Assembly (NCBI GenBank): GCA_000995065.1
Contig: LBWX01000004.1
Span: 78,431-119,744, forward strand
Direction: 5' to 3'
DNA from: a candidate division CPR2 bacterium GW2011_GWC2_39_35
GTDB taxonomy: Bacteria; Patescibacteriota; CPR2
DNA length: 41,314 nucleotides
Under the pieces are notes generated by a model. The model saw nothing but the letters and a program-made list of their open reading frames with translations. It did no database searches and was not told the DNA's origin. Positions within the stretch are counted from its first letter, which is position 1. Every line of letters starts with the position of its first letter. A program made the position numbers and the translations under genes. Positions 32,453 to 40,689 of the stretch are shown piece by piece.

Positions 32453-34215
32453 TTCTTAACATCCAACTTAACGTTTATATGGCTAGGAAGCAATGGCAAT
32501 TTTGACATAGCAAACGGCCAGAAATTAAACTTAATTTCTTTAACGCTGTCATATTCTTTAAGCTTAGCATCAACTTCTTTTGTGTTTTTAAATATTAGAG
32601 ATTGTCTAATTTTTAGCATATCTAATTTTGGTATCAAATCGACAACGGCGCCAAATTTAAAATCAGCTTCCGAGAACTCTTTGTCAAACTCCGAAATAAG
32701 AGCAATTTTACTGGAATCAATTTCCGAAGTATACACTTCTTTGCCCACCGGGACTTCTTTTTCTAAGAGCTTAGAAAGAAGACTTTTTAAGTCGCCATCC
32801 TTAAACATAACCGCCTTGTAGCTAACTTTTAGCTTTAGCTTAAACTTTTGAGCCTCCTGGCTGATTTGAGGCTCAGCAATAGCCTCTGTAGCCTCAACTT
32901 TAACGGCTTCTTTTAGAACTCGGTATTCTTTATTTTCATCTGCCACGTTTTTCTGAAAATTTTCGGTCACTTCTTTTGTAAAACTATCCTTGGCTTTGTC
33001 AAAATCTTCTTTTGAAACAACGGTCAGTTGTTTTGTAAATCCGCCGCTCATCGATCCGCTGCTTCTAGCATAAACTTGATCGGTATCAAGCTTTGGGATC
33101 GAAAAATTTGACGGACCAATATTGTAAGCCTCTCCGGGACCTTCAGCTTCAACAGCAGACGCTATAGTGCCGGCAACTTTATTTCCGCTTTTTAAGGTAG
33201 CACCAGGAATCGTAATATCGTTTTTTAGCTTAAAAACTTTGCCGTCTAAAGTATGCAACGCAGTCCCCTGAACCAATTTAAAGGGGTCGGAATCATATTC
33301 GTTATACAAAGTAACATTTCCGATTGCTTTATCTCCCACGTCTCTTTTTCCGGTAGCATCAAACTCTTTTGACTCTTCTTTGTCTTCTGTAAAGAATTTG
33401 CCCGGAATTATTTTAGTTTGCGGATCAACCTTTAGCGCCTCCCTATCAACTTTAAATTGAGTATCCATAGGCAACTTCTCTGATGATACTCCAATTGTTA
33501 TCTCTGCCTTTGGAATAAAAATAAAACCAAGCACAACCAGAAGAAGCGGGATACCAAGCAGAATAAGCCAAAGCTTTTTCTTAGACATAATTTCAGATTT
33601 ATTAACCTCTTCTTTTTTCCTTTTTTTGCCCTTTTGGGCTTTTAGAGCTTCGTCTTTATTTTCTTCCTCGGCTTCCTCTTCTGATTCAAGATTGATGACA
33701 TGTCTCTCTAGATGAGGGATTTCTTCTGCACCATCATTCCCATCTTGCCCCGCTTCGTCAGATTCTTCCTCATTAACTGCTTCGCCAGCGTAATAAGCTT
33801 GTTTAATGGCTTCTTTGGCTTTACTGTCTCTAACCTTAGAAGAGACAAGCGGATTATCTTCGTTGTCTCTTACAATTTGCGTTTCTTCTAGAGCAGGTTC
33901 TTCTTTTTCTTCCTTGATCGTTAATTCTTCCGGCTCGCTTATTCCCTGAGGAACGCCGTTTTTATCGATAGACCCGAAAACCGAAAGTCCTACCTGAAGC
34001 GCAATTGTCTTACCAACCCTGTCGTTAGTCACTATCGAAATATCTTTTTTATGATTTTCGGCTTGCTTTTTTAAAAGCTTTAAATTGATGACGCTCTGAA
34101 GCAAAGTCGCCCCTTTTGGCATAACCAAAGCCAGGCTATCTGCTTCCGTTTTTTTTATCTTGTCGATAGCCGACGTTATCTCTTCATCAATTTCTAAATA
34201 AATTACTTTCTTCAC
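32449..34215 (-). CDS. Single-span envelope protein of unknown function, 588 residues
   Basis: The N-terminal cytoplasmic domain (about 1-95) starts MKKVIYLEIDEEITSAIDKI and contains ADSLALVMPKGATLLQSVIN, of a type I associate with CPR genomes but cannot name. An acidic linker follows (about 95-205, rich in EEEAEEE), then a basic patch, one span (about 213-232) and a 350-residue outside domain with beta-rich segments. Some C-terminal phrases recall baseplate-J-like folds; this is weak. The start is GTG with AGGA 8 nt upstream. It lies between an actin-like ATPase and ruvX-mltG, which suggests a cell-envelope or division role. Confidence 0.75.
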   Translation of the reverse strand: MKKVIYLEIDEEITSAIDKIKKTEADSLALVMPKGATLLQSVINLKLLKKQAENHKKDISIVTNDRVGKTIALQVGLSVFGSIDKNGVPQGISEPEELTIKEEKEEPALEETQIVRDNEDNPLVSSKVRDSKAKEAIKQAYYAGEAVNEEESDEAGQDGNDGAEEIPHLERHVINLESEEEAEEENKDEALKAQKGKKRKKEEVNKSEIMSKKKLWLILLGIPLLLVVLGFIFIPKAEITIGVSSEKLPMDTQFKVDREALKVDPQTKIIPGKFFTEDKEESKEFDATGKRDVGDKAIGNVTLYNEYDSDPFKLVQGTALHTLDGKVFKLKNDITIPGATLKSGNKVAGTIASAVEAEGPGEAYNIGPSNFSIPKLDTDQVYARSSGSMSGGFTKQLTVVSKEDFDKAKDSFTKEVTENFQKNVADENKEYRVLKEAVKVEATEAIAEPQISQEAQKFKLKLKVSYKAVMFKDGDLKSLLSKLLEKEVPVGKEVYTSEIDSSKIALISEFDKEFSEADFKFGAVVDLIPKLDMLKIRQSLIFKNTKEVDAKLKEYDSVKEIKFNFWPFAMSKLPLLPSHINVKLDVKK

Positions 34216-34233
34216 AATTTTTTCCTATTAACA

Positions 34234-35481
34234 TTATACCTGCATTACCTTTACCACTTTCTTTAATATCCCCGAAATACTTTCGTCTTCTTCGTAATCT
34301 AGGAGTAAATTGCCAAGTGCCATCGGAGTAATATCTTGAACCGATTTCATCATATTGGTGTTATCAAGCATATTAGCAACATCTTCCGGCTCCATAAATT
34401 TGATTTTTGGTTTTTTAGCAAACGGCAAATTCTTCCACCAATCACCTTTTTCTAACACTTCTTTTATTTCCGGCAGTTCGCTGCCGCCCCCGCACAGTAA
34501 AATCCTAGAGGGCAGCATGTCTATTTTATCAAATTCGCCCAAAGAAAGCTCGACTCCAGAAAGCCAAACCTCCGCATCATTTAAAATAGCTTCTCTTATA
34601 ATTTCTTTCTTATCTTTATCTAATTCGCCGCTTGAATGCATGATCTTGGCTTCTTCAGCCTTGGCAAAAGTGGTGTTTAAAACTTGAGCAAGACGCTTAG
34701 TAAAGGTCCGGCCGCCGATTGCAAACATTTTAGTGCCTTCCACGCCGCCGTTTCTCACCACCGCGATATCCGAAGTGCCGCCGCCAATATCTATAAAAAT
34801 AGCGCTAAATTCGGTGGATTCCTCTCCGCCCATGCACCTCGCCACAGCATAGGGCTCGGCAGCTACAGAGATAAGATCAAGCCCTAACTCCGACGAGATG
34901 GTCTGAAGGGCCCCTAAATGCACGAGGGGCGCAAACGCGTTGTAGATGCCGATAGAAACATCCCTCCCCTGAAAGCCGATGGGATTAGTTACGTGATAAC
35001 CGTCTATGTGGACGTCAACCACTGCCGCATTAACCAGCTTAACTTCGATTTCTTTATACCCCGTCTCCCAAGCAAGCTGCTTTCTGGTCTGCTCGAAAGC
35101 TTGATACTGGACTTTGTTTAAAATATTATTTAGCTCGGTATAATCGATTTTTTCCTTAGGATTTAGTCTCTCATAGTGGATAGTGGTTGTCGTGCCTTTT
35201 ACAAGCTCACCGGCAATCCCAATAACGCATTCCGTTGGCGACACTCCGGCCATCTTTTCGGCCCTAGAGATAGCCTTGTCACAGTTTTCTACCACCCCGC
35301 CAATGTCTGTTACCGCGCCTCCTTGCATATCGCCCAACTTTTGGCGCTGCTTTCCGGCACCAATAATTATCCCCTTGCCCTCTTTTTCGTCAACACGAAA
35401 AATCAGACATTTTACAAACTCGGTTCCAATGTCTAAAGACAAATAATATCTATCTTTTTTTCTCTTAGGAATAATTCCCAT
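34234..35481 (-). CDS. FtsA/PilM-like actin-fold ATPase
   Basis: A 415-residue actin-fold protein. The nucleotide-binding motifs are phosphate-1 LSLDIGTEFVKCLIF (13-27), phosphate-2 IFIDIGGGTSDIAVV (about 228-242) and adenosine motif LLCGGGSELPEI (about 330). An SHS2/1C-like insertion is suggested by GGAVTDIGGVVENCDKAISR (55-74). The pattern fits FtsA (tethering FtsZ to the membrane) or PilM (pilus assembly); no ftsZ or pil genes are adjacent, so I leave the symbol blank. It leads the operon with the 588-residue protein, ruvX and mltG. A TAAAAT box lies 8 nt before the ATG. Confidence 0.85.
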   Translation of the reverse strand: MGIIPKRKKDRYYLSLDIGTEFVKCLIFRVDEKEGKGIIIGAGKQRQKLGDMQGGAVTDIGGVVENCDKAISRAEKMAGVSPTECVIGIAGELVKGTTTTIHYERLNPKEKIDYTELNNILNKVQYQAFEQTRKQLAWETGYKEIEVKLVNAAVVDVHIDGYHVTNPIGFQGRDVSIGIYNAFAPLVHLGALQTISSELGLDLISVAAEPYAVARCMGGEESTEFSAIFIDIGGGTSDIAVVRNGGVEGTKMFAIGGRTFTKRLAQVLNTTFAKAEEAKIMHSSGELDKDKKEIIREAILNDAEVWLSGVELSLGEFDKIDMLPSRILLCGGGSELPEIKEVLEKGDWWKNLPFAKKPKIKFMEPEDVANMLDNTNMMKSVQDITPMALGNLLLDYEEDESISGILKKVVKVMQV

Positions 35482-35551
35482 CTAGAAATATTTTACTTGT
35501 TTTAGGGTTATTTGTCGATAACTAATAACAAACGATATTAAGAACAAACGA

Positions 35552-35580
35552 TTGACAAGAAGGCTCTAATTGTGTAAAAT
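35552..35580 (+). promoter_or_regulatory. Consensus sigma70-type promoter of the orphan 177-residue gene
   Basis: TTGACA (35552-35557), a 17-nt spacer and TAAAAT (35575-35580) on the plus strand, about 60 nt before the ATG. Confidence 0.8.
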
Positions 35581-35641
35581 ACGTTGTTCACAAAAAGGCA
35601 CATTCACAATGAGGAATTTATACTATTGAAAGGAACTTTTA

Positions 35642-36175
35642 ATGAGAAAAGGAACGCTTTATACGTATAAGATTACAAATAAGACAAGCAAGACCGAGCC
35701 AATAAGACGAATAATAGTAATAATTCTGCTACTTAGCATCCTTATGGCTGTTTGTGCAAGCATTCAAATGAGCAATAGCAGACGCGTGATAACCGTCAAA
35801 GTTGAAAGTATCACTTATACCGGCTACTCTCCAGGTATGGGCCATGGCTATCTGATAGGAACAAATCAACACCCGTATGAAAGTGGTAATAAGTATTTAA
35901 TATCAAATATACCCTTTCAAATAAACGGGGAATCACTCAAGAAACAGATCAACAATGGAGACATCATCGAGATTAGTATTGTAGGCGAAGAATTAGTTTT
36001 TGTGGTATTTGGTATACAGATAATCCATACCTATCCTCATATCTTAAGAATCCATCAAGGATTTTTCCCAAATGGCAATCCAAAACCTCTTATTCCTAAA
36101 AATCCAAAACAAGAGAAACCGCTAAAGGCTATAATAACTGTAAAAACCCGGGCTACCCCAAACCCGGGTTTTTAA
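35642..36175 (+). CDS. Orphan membrane-anchored protein, 177 residues
   Basis: A plus-strand gene between the actin-like ATPase and alaS. A basic N-terminus precedes one span (about 25-43, IVIILLLSILMAVCASI), then a soluble beta-rich domain (VESITYTGYSPGMGHGYLIG, FQINGESLKKQINNGDIIEI). It has its own consensus promoter, AAAGGA ribosome-binding site and terminator. The final codons (TRATPNPGF, stop) are encoded by the terminator hairpin itself. No family is recognised. Expression signals are convincing, so the gene is probably real. Confidence 0.75.
   Translation: MRKGTLYTYKITNKTSKTEPIRRIIVIILLLSILMAVCASIQMSNSRRVITVKVESITYTGYSPGMGHGYLIGTNQHPYESGNKYLISNIPFQINGESLKKQINNGDIIEISIVGEELVFVVFGIQIIHTYPHILRIHQGFFPNGNPKPLIPKNPKQEKPLKAIITVKTRATPNPGF
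36142..36173. terminator. Bidirectional terminator between the orphan gene and alaS
   Basis: A perfect 11-bp stem (AAAAACCCGGG / CCCGGGTTTTT) with a 10-nt loop. It serves the plus-strand orphan gene, whose last codons it encodes, and lies 4 nt beyond the alaS stop on the minus strand. Confidence 0.85.
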
Positions 36176-36176
36176 T

Positions 36177-37871
36177 TTACTCTAAAACCGCTTTGATTCT
36201 TCTCACCCCAGCCGAGGAGCTCTCTTCTTTTTTTATCTTAAAAGTCCCAAGCTCGCCGGTATTTGTAACGTGAGGACCACCGCAGATTTCTTTAGAAAAT
36301 TCTCCAATCGTATAAACTGTTACTTTATCCCCATACTTAGAGTCAAAGAGACCTAAAGCACCGGTTTTTTTGGCCCACTCTACGGTTGTTGTGGCGCAAA
36401 GCACCGGAATATTTTCCTTTATCTTTTCGTTTGCCAAGTTTTCCACAGTTTTTACCTCTTCTGGGGTCATTTTCTGTGGATAAGTAAAGTCGAATCTCAA
36501 TCTTTCGGCAGTTATATTAGATCCGGCCTGCTTTACTTCCGGACCTAAAACTTGCCTTAAAGCCTGGTGTAAAAGATGAGTAGCAGTATGATATTTAGTC
36601 TCCATCTCTCCGGTCCCAGCGAGACCGCCTTTAAATTTATCACTCATACCTGCTTTTGAAATTTCCTGATGCTTAACTAAAGCATCTTCAAATTCAGCTT
36701 CGTTCAGTTTTATCCCCACTTTCTCTAACTCTTCTTCCACCATCTCTTTAGGAAAACCATAAGTTTGAAATAAATCGAAAGCAACTTTTCCAGAGAAAAT
36801 ATTGCCGTCTCTTTGTACGTGAAGTTCACGCGAAAAAACTTTTAGACCATTATCTAAAGTCTTTAGGAATTTATCTTTTTCTTCATTAAAAACCGCGTAA
36901 ACCATTTGAATATTTAAATCATAAACACCCTCATACACCCCAACTACAGACCTAATAATAGAACTGAAATCATTTATATTAATTAACCGGCCATATCTAA
37001 CAGCTCTTCTTATAACCCGACGCAGCACGTATCCCCGCCCCACGTTAGACGGCCTAACGCCGTCAGAAATAAGAAAGGTAGCGCTTCTTGTATGATCAGA
37101 AATTATTCTTATTATTCTATCCTTTTCCTCGTCTTCTTTGTATTTCAGACCCGATAATTTTTCAACCGCTAAAATTATCGGGTTAAATAAATCAGTATCA
37201 TAGATAGACTCTTTGTTCTGAATCCTTGCTAGAGTTCTCTCAAAACCAGCTCCGGTATCTACCCCTAAAAGCTTTAGAGGGATAAGCGACTTGTCCTGAG
37301 TCATATAATATTGATTAAACACCAAGTTCCAAATTTCCACATCGTCAGCATAGATTTCCGAAGTCGGGCCGCAAGGACCCTCAAGCCCGGTTGGACCCCA
37401 GAAATTATCCTCCCGTCCGAATTCCCTAATATCAATTACACCTAATGACCGCCAAATAGCTTCGGATTCGTCGTCTCGAGGAACTTCGTCATCTCCCTCA
37501 AAAATAGAAACCCAAATCCGCTCTTTTTTAAAGCCTAATTCTTTAGTTACGAATTCGTAAGCAAACTTTATGGCGTCTTCCTTAAAATAATCGCCAAAAG
37601 AAAAATTTCCGAGCATTTCAAAAAATGTATTATGAGTTGCGTCACCCACCTCTTCAATATCCGAAGTCCGAAAACTTTTTTGGACTGTCGCCACCCGGTG
37701 ATACTTTGGCTCCTCATTTCCTGCAAACCAGTTTTTAAACTGCTGCATTCCGGCCGTAGTTAAAAGAACCGAAGGGTCATCTTTTGGAATAAGCGAAGAC
37801 GATGGCAGTATCTTATGCCCCTTAGACTCAAAAAAAATTATAAATTTTTCTCTTAGTTCCCTAGCATTCAT
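36177..37871 (-). CDS. alaS: Alanyl-tRNA synthetase, short form without C-terminal domain
   Basis: A 564-residue class II synthetase. The catalytic core is clear (SSSLIPKDDPSVLLTTAGMQQFKNWF; GPTGLEGPCGPTSEIY; GAGFERTLARIQ; GRGYVLRRVIRRAVRYGR). An editing domain that removes misacylated Ser/Gly carries the zinc site HTATHLLH...CGGPH. The protein ends right after it at AGVRRIKAVLE. Typical bacterial AlaRS is about 870 residues, so the DHHA1/C-Ala region is missing; the stop lies next to a terminator, so this looks like the natural end. A TAAAAT box lies 7 nt before the ATG with no Shine-Dalgarno. Confidence 0.95.
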   Translation of the reverse strand: MNARELREKFIIFFESKGHKILPSSSLIPKDDPSVLLTTAGMQQFKNWFAGNEEPKYHRVATVQKSFRTSDIEEVGDATHNTFFEMLGNFSFGDYFKEDAIKFAYEFVTKELGFKKERIWVSIFEGDDEVPRDDESEAIWRSLGVIDIREFGREDNFWGPTGLEGPCGPTSEIYADDVEIWNLVFNQYYMTQDKSLIPLKLLGVDTGAGFERTLARIQNKESIYDTDLFNPIILAVEKLSGLKYKEDEEKDRIIRIISDHTRSATFLISDGVRPSNVGRGYVLRRVIRRAVRYGRLININDFSSIIRSVVGVYEGVYDLNIQMVYAVFNEEKDKFLKTLDNGLKVFSRELHVQRDGNIFSGKVAFDLFQTYGFPKEMVEEELEKVGIKLNEAEFEDALVKHQEISKAGMSDKFKGGLAGTGEMETKYHTATHLLHQALRQVLGPEVKQAGSNITAERLRFDFTYPQKMTPEEVKTVENLANEKIKENIPVLCATTTVEWAKKTGALGLFDSKYGDKVTVYTIGEFSKEICGGPHVTNTGELGTFKIKKEESSSAGVRRIKAVLE

Positions 37872-37878
37872 AAGCCGT

Positions 37879-37884
37879 ATTTTA
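37879..37884 (-). promoter_or_regulatory. -10 box of a leaderless promoter for alaS
   Basis: TAAAAT (in GGTAAAATACG) on the minus strand, ending 7 nt before the ATG at 37871. The same GGTAAAATACG word precedes radA. Confidence 0.45.
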
Positions 37885-37910
37885 CCTTAAAACTTGTCAC
37901 CCGTAAATAG

Positions 37911-37952
37911 AAAGGGGCCGATCTTCAATAATACCGAAGTCGGCCCCTTTTT
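37911..37952 (+). terminator. Strong GC-rich hairpin upstream of alaS
   Basis: An 11-bp stem (AAAGGGGCCGA / TCGGCCCCTTT) extended by CTTC/GAAG after a one-base bulge, with a T-run on the plus-strand side. It may insulate alaS from transcription of the repeat-rich gap. No gene reads into it from the plus strand. Confidence 0.6.
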
Positions 37953-38305
37953 CCTGCGTGAGCGCTTTTTAAACTAATCCATACTAAACGATAGCGACTG
38001 TCTCCCTCCAAATCCTAATTCAACGATTTCCTTAATCTGGTTAACCAGAATTTGATCAATCTCCTCGGCTTCGATAAAGGATAATTGGCTAGTTCGAATT
38101 TTGTCCAAACCGGGGTCGAGTTTTCCCCAACAAAAAAATGCCTTTGTACAAGCATTTTTCCATAAATTTCCATTGGCTCCCCGGCACGGTTGAGTACCCC
38201 TTTGAGGGTTTTTGACCCAAAATAAGACAAGACAAATGAGACACCATAAAAAAGAGGTGTCTCGTGTCTCATTAAAATTAATATTCATATAGAAAGGAAA
38301 AGCAG
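37953..38305. other. Gap of hairpins and decayed repeat sequence, no confident gene
   Basis: Contains a terminator-like hairpin (AAAAATGC/GCATTTTT, 38134-38159), an 8-bp inverted repeat (GAGACACC/GGTGTCTC, 38238-38263) and TTCGAA and GGTGTCTC words in the same order as the repeats at 9839 and 11623. A minus-strand frame (37974-38324, ending QLSFIEAEEIDQILVNQIKE) stays open across these structures but has no ribosome-binding site and looks like repeat relic. Confidence 0.45.
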
Positions 38306-38363
38306 ACTGTCTGGAATCAATCACATGAGATTGATTAGGCTGGTTAGGCCCGACAGTCCGCTT
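38306..38363 (-). terminator. Two-level hairpin, probable terminator of the 603-residue gene
   Basis: The outer arms (GCAGACTGTC / GACAGTCCGC) are nearly complementary and enclose an inner AATCAATC/GATTGATT hairpin. On the minus strand the structure follows the 603-residue gene by about 35 nt and is followed by TTTTCCTTTC. Confidence 0.6.
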
Positions 38364-38396
38364 ATTCTTATTTAACCGATGATGGTAAGCTTTAAG

Positions 38397-40208
38397 CTAT
38401 TGTAGCTCATCCATCTGCTTCTTAGTATCGTTGATTTGCTTTTGAAGCTCTTCTTGTTGCTTCTTTAGTTCATCCATAGACTTTGTTTTTTGCTGTTGTA
38501 CTTGTTGCTCATACTCGCGTTGTGGCTGGCTCTTGGTCAGGTTGAGCTCGAGATCATCGAAGCTCTTTACCGCTACGCGGTCTTCGGAAGTGTCGTCATA
38601 AGTGATTTGTACTCTATCACCTACTTGCGAACCGAGAATTTCGGTGTTTCGCGATGATACCTCGAAGAGTTTGGTTTGGTCGGAGTCGATCAGCAGATAA
38701 AAACGTGTCGAACCGTTGATGGTAGCATCAGTGATTCTGATGATCTTACCGGCAATCTTTTTTGTATCCTTGGCATCGGTTGGCACAATGCCGGTGGCTT
38801 TGATTTCGGATAAGAGGTCTTTATAGTTTTCTAAAGCCTCTTGCTTTGTCTCCCCGACCGCTACTTGTCTGGTATCGTTTGCATAAACGATGGCAACCAT
38901 TTCCACAATATTGTTCTTTGATAGTACTGGAACAACCCAGCTTTCTACTCCGTAGATATTGTAAAATATGGGCTGACTAGCCCGGTAAGTCTTCTGTATA
39001 GATACCACTTTGTCAGAATCAACCGATTTGATCACTGCACTTTCGTTTCCAAGACTACCCGTTTTAGCTGGATAGTATGTCATCTTTCCATTTCTGGAAT
39101 TGATGGCCATATATCCGGTTAGAGAGGTATCCTTTTTGGATGGTGACGTCATTCCTGTTACCCAAACTGGGTCATCGTTTTCTTTGTTATGAACCAGGAA
39201 AACGTCTTGAAACTCTCTGTGTTCCTCTTCGCCATCGTCTACTTCGACTGACGAGATTTCTTGGACGTCAATACCTACTATAGAGTTCCACCAGCCACTT
39301 ACATACTTACCCCAATTGTTGGTATAGATCTTTGCCATTTCCTCAGGAAAAGCTCTATCTACCCATTTGGGAAGCTTGTCTACGGAATACCTTTTTACCT
39401 CTCCAGTTTCCGGATCCAAAATAGCTGCGCCAAGCAGCTTTGGCCCATTGAAACCGAGGGTCGGACGCGTCAGACTAATCACATAATAAGGCTTTCCGTT
39501 GTCATCAACCTCGAAGGTCGGCTCTGTGAGCCCTACATTTCTGTAGCCTTTTGCGAGATACATATAACGCAGGTAGTTACTGGAAAACCATGCGCCCCAG
39601 GTATACCGCATTTTCTTGCCTTCAACCAGTTTTGGTGCAGCGAACTTGTCTTCTGCATTAACCATGACATAACCGGGGGATATTCCTCCAGTACTGTTCC
39701 AGGTTAAAAAGCCCCGGAATTCAAGTGGCGCGACCCAATAGATTGTACCGTTTACCATCTGCACATCATAGTGGTCTTCGTCCAATTCATAGCGGGAGCC
39801 TATGTTGCCCTTACCAATAGCTTGTTTTCCAATTTGAGCGGCAGAAGCTTTCGGAAGTAAGCGAATATTCTTTTGGCTGACGGCATCGATGGACTTATTT
39901 GATACTGTGACATCGCCCAAATTACGGTAGGCTGAAGCGTTAACGATTGGCCAGTTAGAAGCGTCTACAAAGAACCCGACTATCAGCAGAGCTGCTATAA
40001 CAGCGGCGCCGATGTATGTCGACTTCCAATCGTAGCCATACCCATTGTTCTTTATTCCTTCCCATATTGCTGAGAAGGCGCAGAACGATACAGCCGTGAT
40101 TACGCCATGCCAGATAATGGCCGGCCAGTACATTGGGATGTGGAACAACCAAACCCCGAGAAAGTACTCCGAAAGCAGTGACAGTAAAGCAATTACAACG
40201 TAACTCAT
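38397..40208 (-). CDS. Large membrane protein of unknown function, 603 residues
   Basis: Three membrane spans in the first 95 residues (VVIALLSLLSEYFLGVWLF; IIWHGVITAVSFCAFSAI; IGAAVIAALLIVGFFV), then a 430-residue outside domain with many Trp/Tyr and repeated GKMTYYPAK-like beta segments, an OB-like stretch (about 505-555, GKIIRITDATINGSTRFYLL) and a C-terminal Gln/Lys coiled coil ending KKQMDELQ. The start is the ATG at 40208, with GAGGGG 8 nt upstream; the frame extends 34 codons further but without support. Base composition looks more GC-rich than the neighbours, suggesting recent arrival. No family is recognised. Confidence 0.75.
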   Translation of the reverse strand: MSYVVIALLSLLSEYFLGVWLFHIPMYWPAIIWHGVITAVSFCAFSAIWEGIKNNGYGYDWKSTYIGAAVIAALLIVGFFVDASNWPIVNASAYRNLGDVTVSNKSIDAVSQKNIRLLPKASAAQIGKQAIGKGNIGSRYELDEDHYDVQMVNGTIYWVAPLEFRGFLTWNSTGGISPGYVMVNAEDKFAAPKLVEGKKMRYTWGAWFSSNYLRYMYLAKGYRNVGLTEPTFEVDDNGKPYYVISLTRPTLGFNGPKLLGAAILDPETGEVKRYSVDKLPKWVDRAFPEEMAKIYTNNWGKYVSGWWNSIVGIDVQEISSVEVDDGEEEHREFQDVFLVHNKENDDPVWVTGMTSPSKKDTSLTGYMAINSRNGKMTYYPAKTGSLGNESAVIKSVDSDKVVSIQKTYRASQPIFYNIYGVESWVVPVLSKNNIVEMVAIVYANDTRQVAVGETKQEALENYKDLLSEIKATGIVPTDAKDTKKIAGKIIRITDATINGSTRFYLLIDSDQTKLFEVSSRNTEILGSQVGDRVQITYDDTSEDRVAVKSFDDLELNLTKSQPQREYEQQVQQQKTKSMDELKKQQEELQKQINDTKKQMDELQ

Positions 40209-40240
40209 CTTATTTCCCCTCTTCTCTTTTAGTTTATTGC

Positions 40241-40278
40241 CAACACCCAAAGCATTAAGCTTAATGCAAAAAGTGTTG
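40241..40278. promoter_or_regulatory. Palindrome in the leader of the 603-residue gene
   Basis: A perfect 16-nt palindrome (GCATTAAGCTTAATGC, 40252-40267) within outer arms CAACAC/GTGTTG. It lies in the 115-nt leader between promoter and start codon, so it could be an operator or an mRNA hairpin. Confidence 0.6.
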
Positions 40279-40328
40279 ACAATAATAAGAGGGTTTTTTA
40301 AAGTACTCATGCTTAGAGAGCACAGGAA

Positions 40329-40357
40329 ACTTTACCATACTTTTACAAATATGTCAA
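40329..40357 (-). promoter_or_regulatory. Consensus sigma70-type promoter of the 603-residue gene
   Basis: On the minus strand TTGACA (40352-40357), a 17-nt spacer and TAAAGT (40329-40334). It lies where the missing 5' part of the plus-strand XRE gene would be expected. Confidence 0.75.
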
Positions 40358-40370
40358 CCTTTTTTCCATA

Positions 40371-40475
40371 CTATTAGGGTACATAGAGCAAGGAATACGA
40401 TCACCAAAATTAGAGACTTTATTTGAAATAGCTAAGGCTTTAAATGTAAACCCTAAAGAGATTTTTGAGTTTTAA
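40371..40475 (+). pseudogene. 5'-truncated XRE/HTH_3 regulator
   Basis: A plus-strand frame reading LLGYIEQGIRSPKLETLFEI followed by AKALNVNPKEIFEF and TAA. This is the C-terminal half of a Cro/CI-type helix-turn-helix domain (recognition-helix end and last two helices). No start codon or first helices are present; upstream sequence is instead the promoter of the 603-residue gene. A terminator follows at 40516. Confidence 0.75.
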
Positions 40476-40515
40476 AAGATAAGACTTGAAACACACTCTC
40501 CCAAAAGGCATCAAA

Positions 40516-40537
40516 AAAGAACGCACAAACGTTCTTT
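40516..40537 (+). terminator. Hairpin terminator after the XRE fragment
   Basis: A perfect 8-bp stem (AAAGAACG / CGTTCTTT) with a 6-nt loop, followed by TCTTCTTCTTAT on the plus strand. Confidence 0.6.
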
Positions 40538-40586
40538 CTTCTTCTTATATCTGACGACTGACGGGGGTCGGTCGCCAGGAACACCA

Positions 40587-40636
40587 CACATTGGCTCCCT
40601 GGATCGGACTATCTTCGAACTTTTGGAGCTAATGTG
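40587..40636. repeat. Inverted repeat between the XRE fragment and the HEPN gene
   Basis: 12-nt arms (CACATTGGCTCC / GGAGCTAATGTG, one mismatch) around a 26-nt loop. On the minus strand it lies about 55 nt beyond the HEPN stop and could end that transcript, though no T-run follows. The rest of 40538-40689 shows nothing I can name. Confidence 0.45.
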
Positions 40637-40689
40637 CTTGTGTGCATCGTAAAACTATCCGTTTGATTGTTTAACTAAGCTTTAAAGCT

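Noticed and set aside
37872-38000. T-box riboswitch before alaS
   Set aside because: The strong hairpin at 37911-37952 lies upstream of the likely promoter, and no T-box sequence (TGGN motif with specifier loop) is seen; alaS looks leaderless.
37974-38324. 116-codon minus-strand frame upstream of alaS
   Set aside because: Spans several terminator-like hairpins and repeat words, with no ribosome-binding site; treated as repeat relic.
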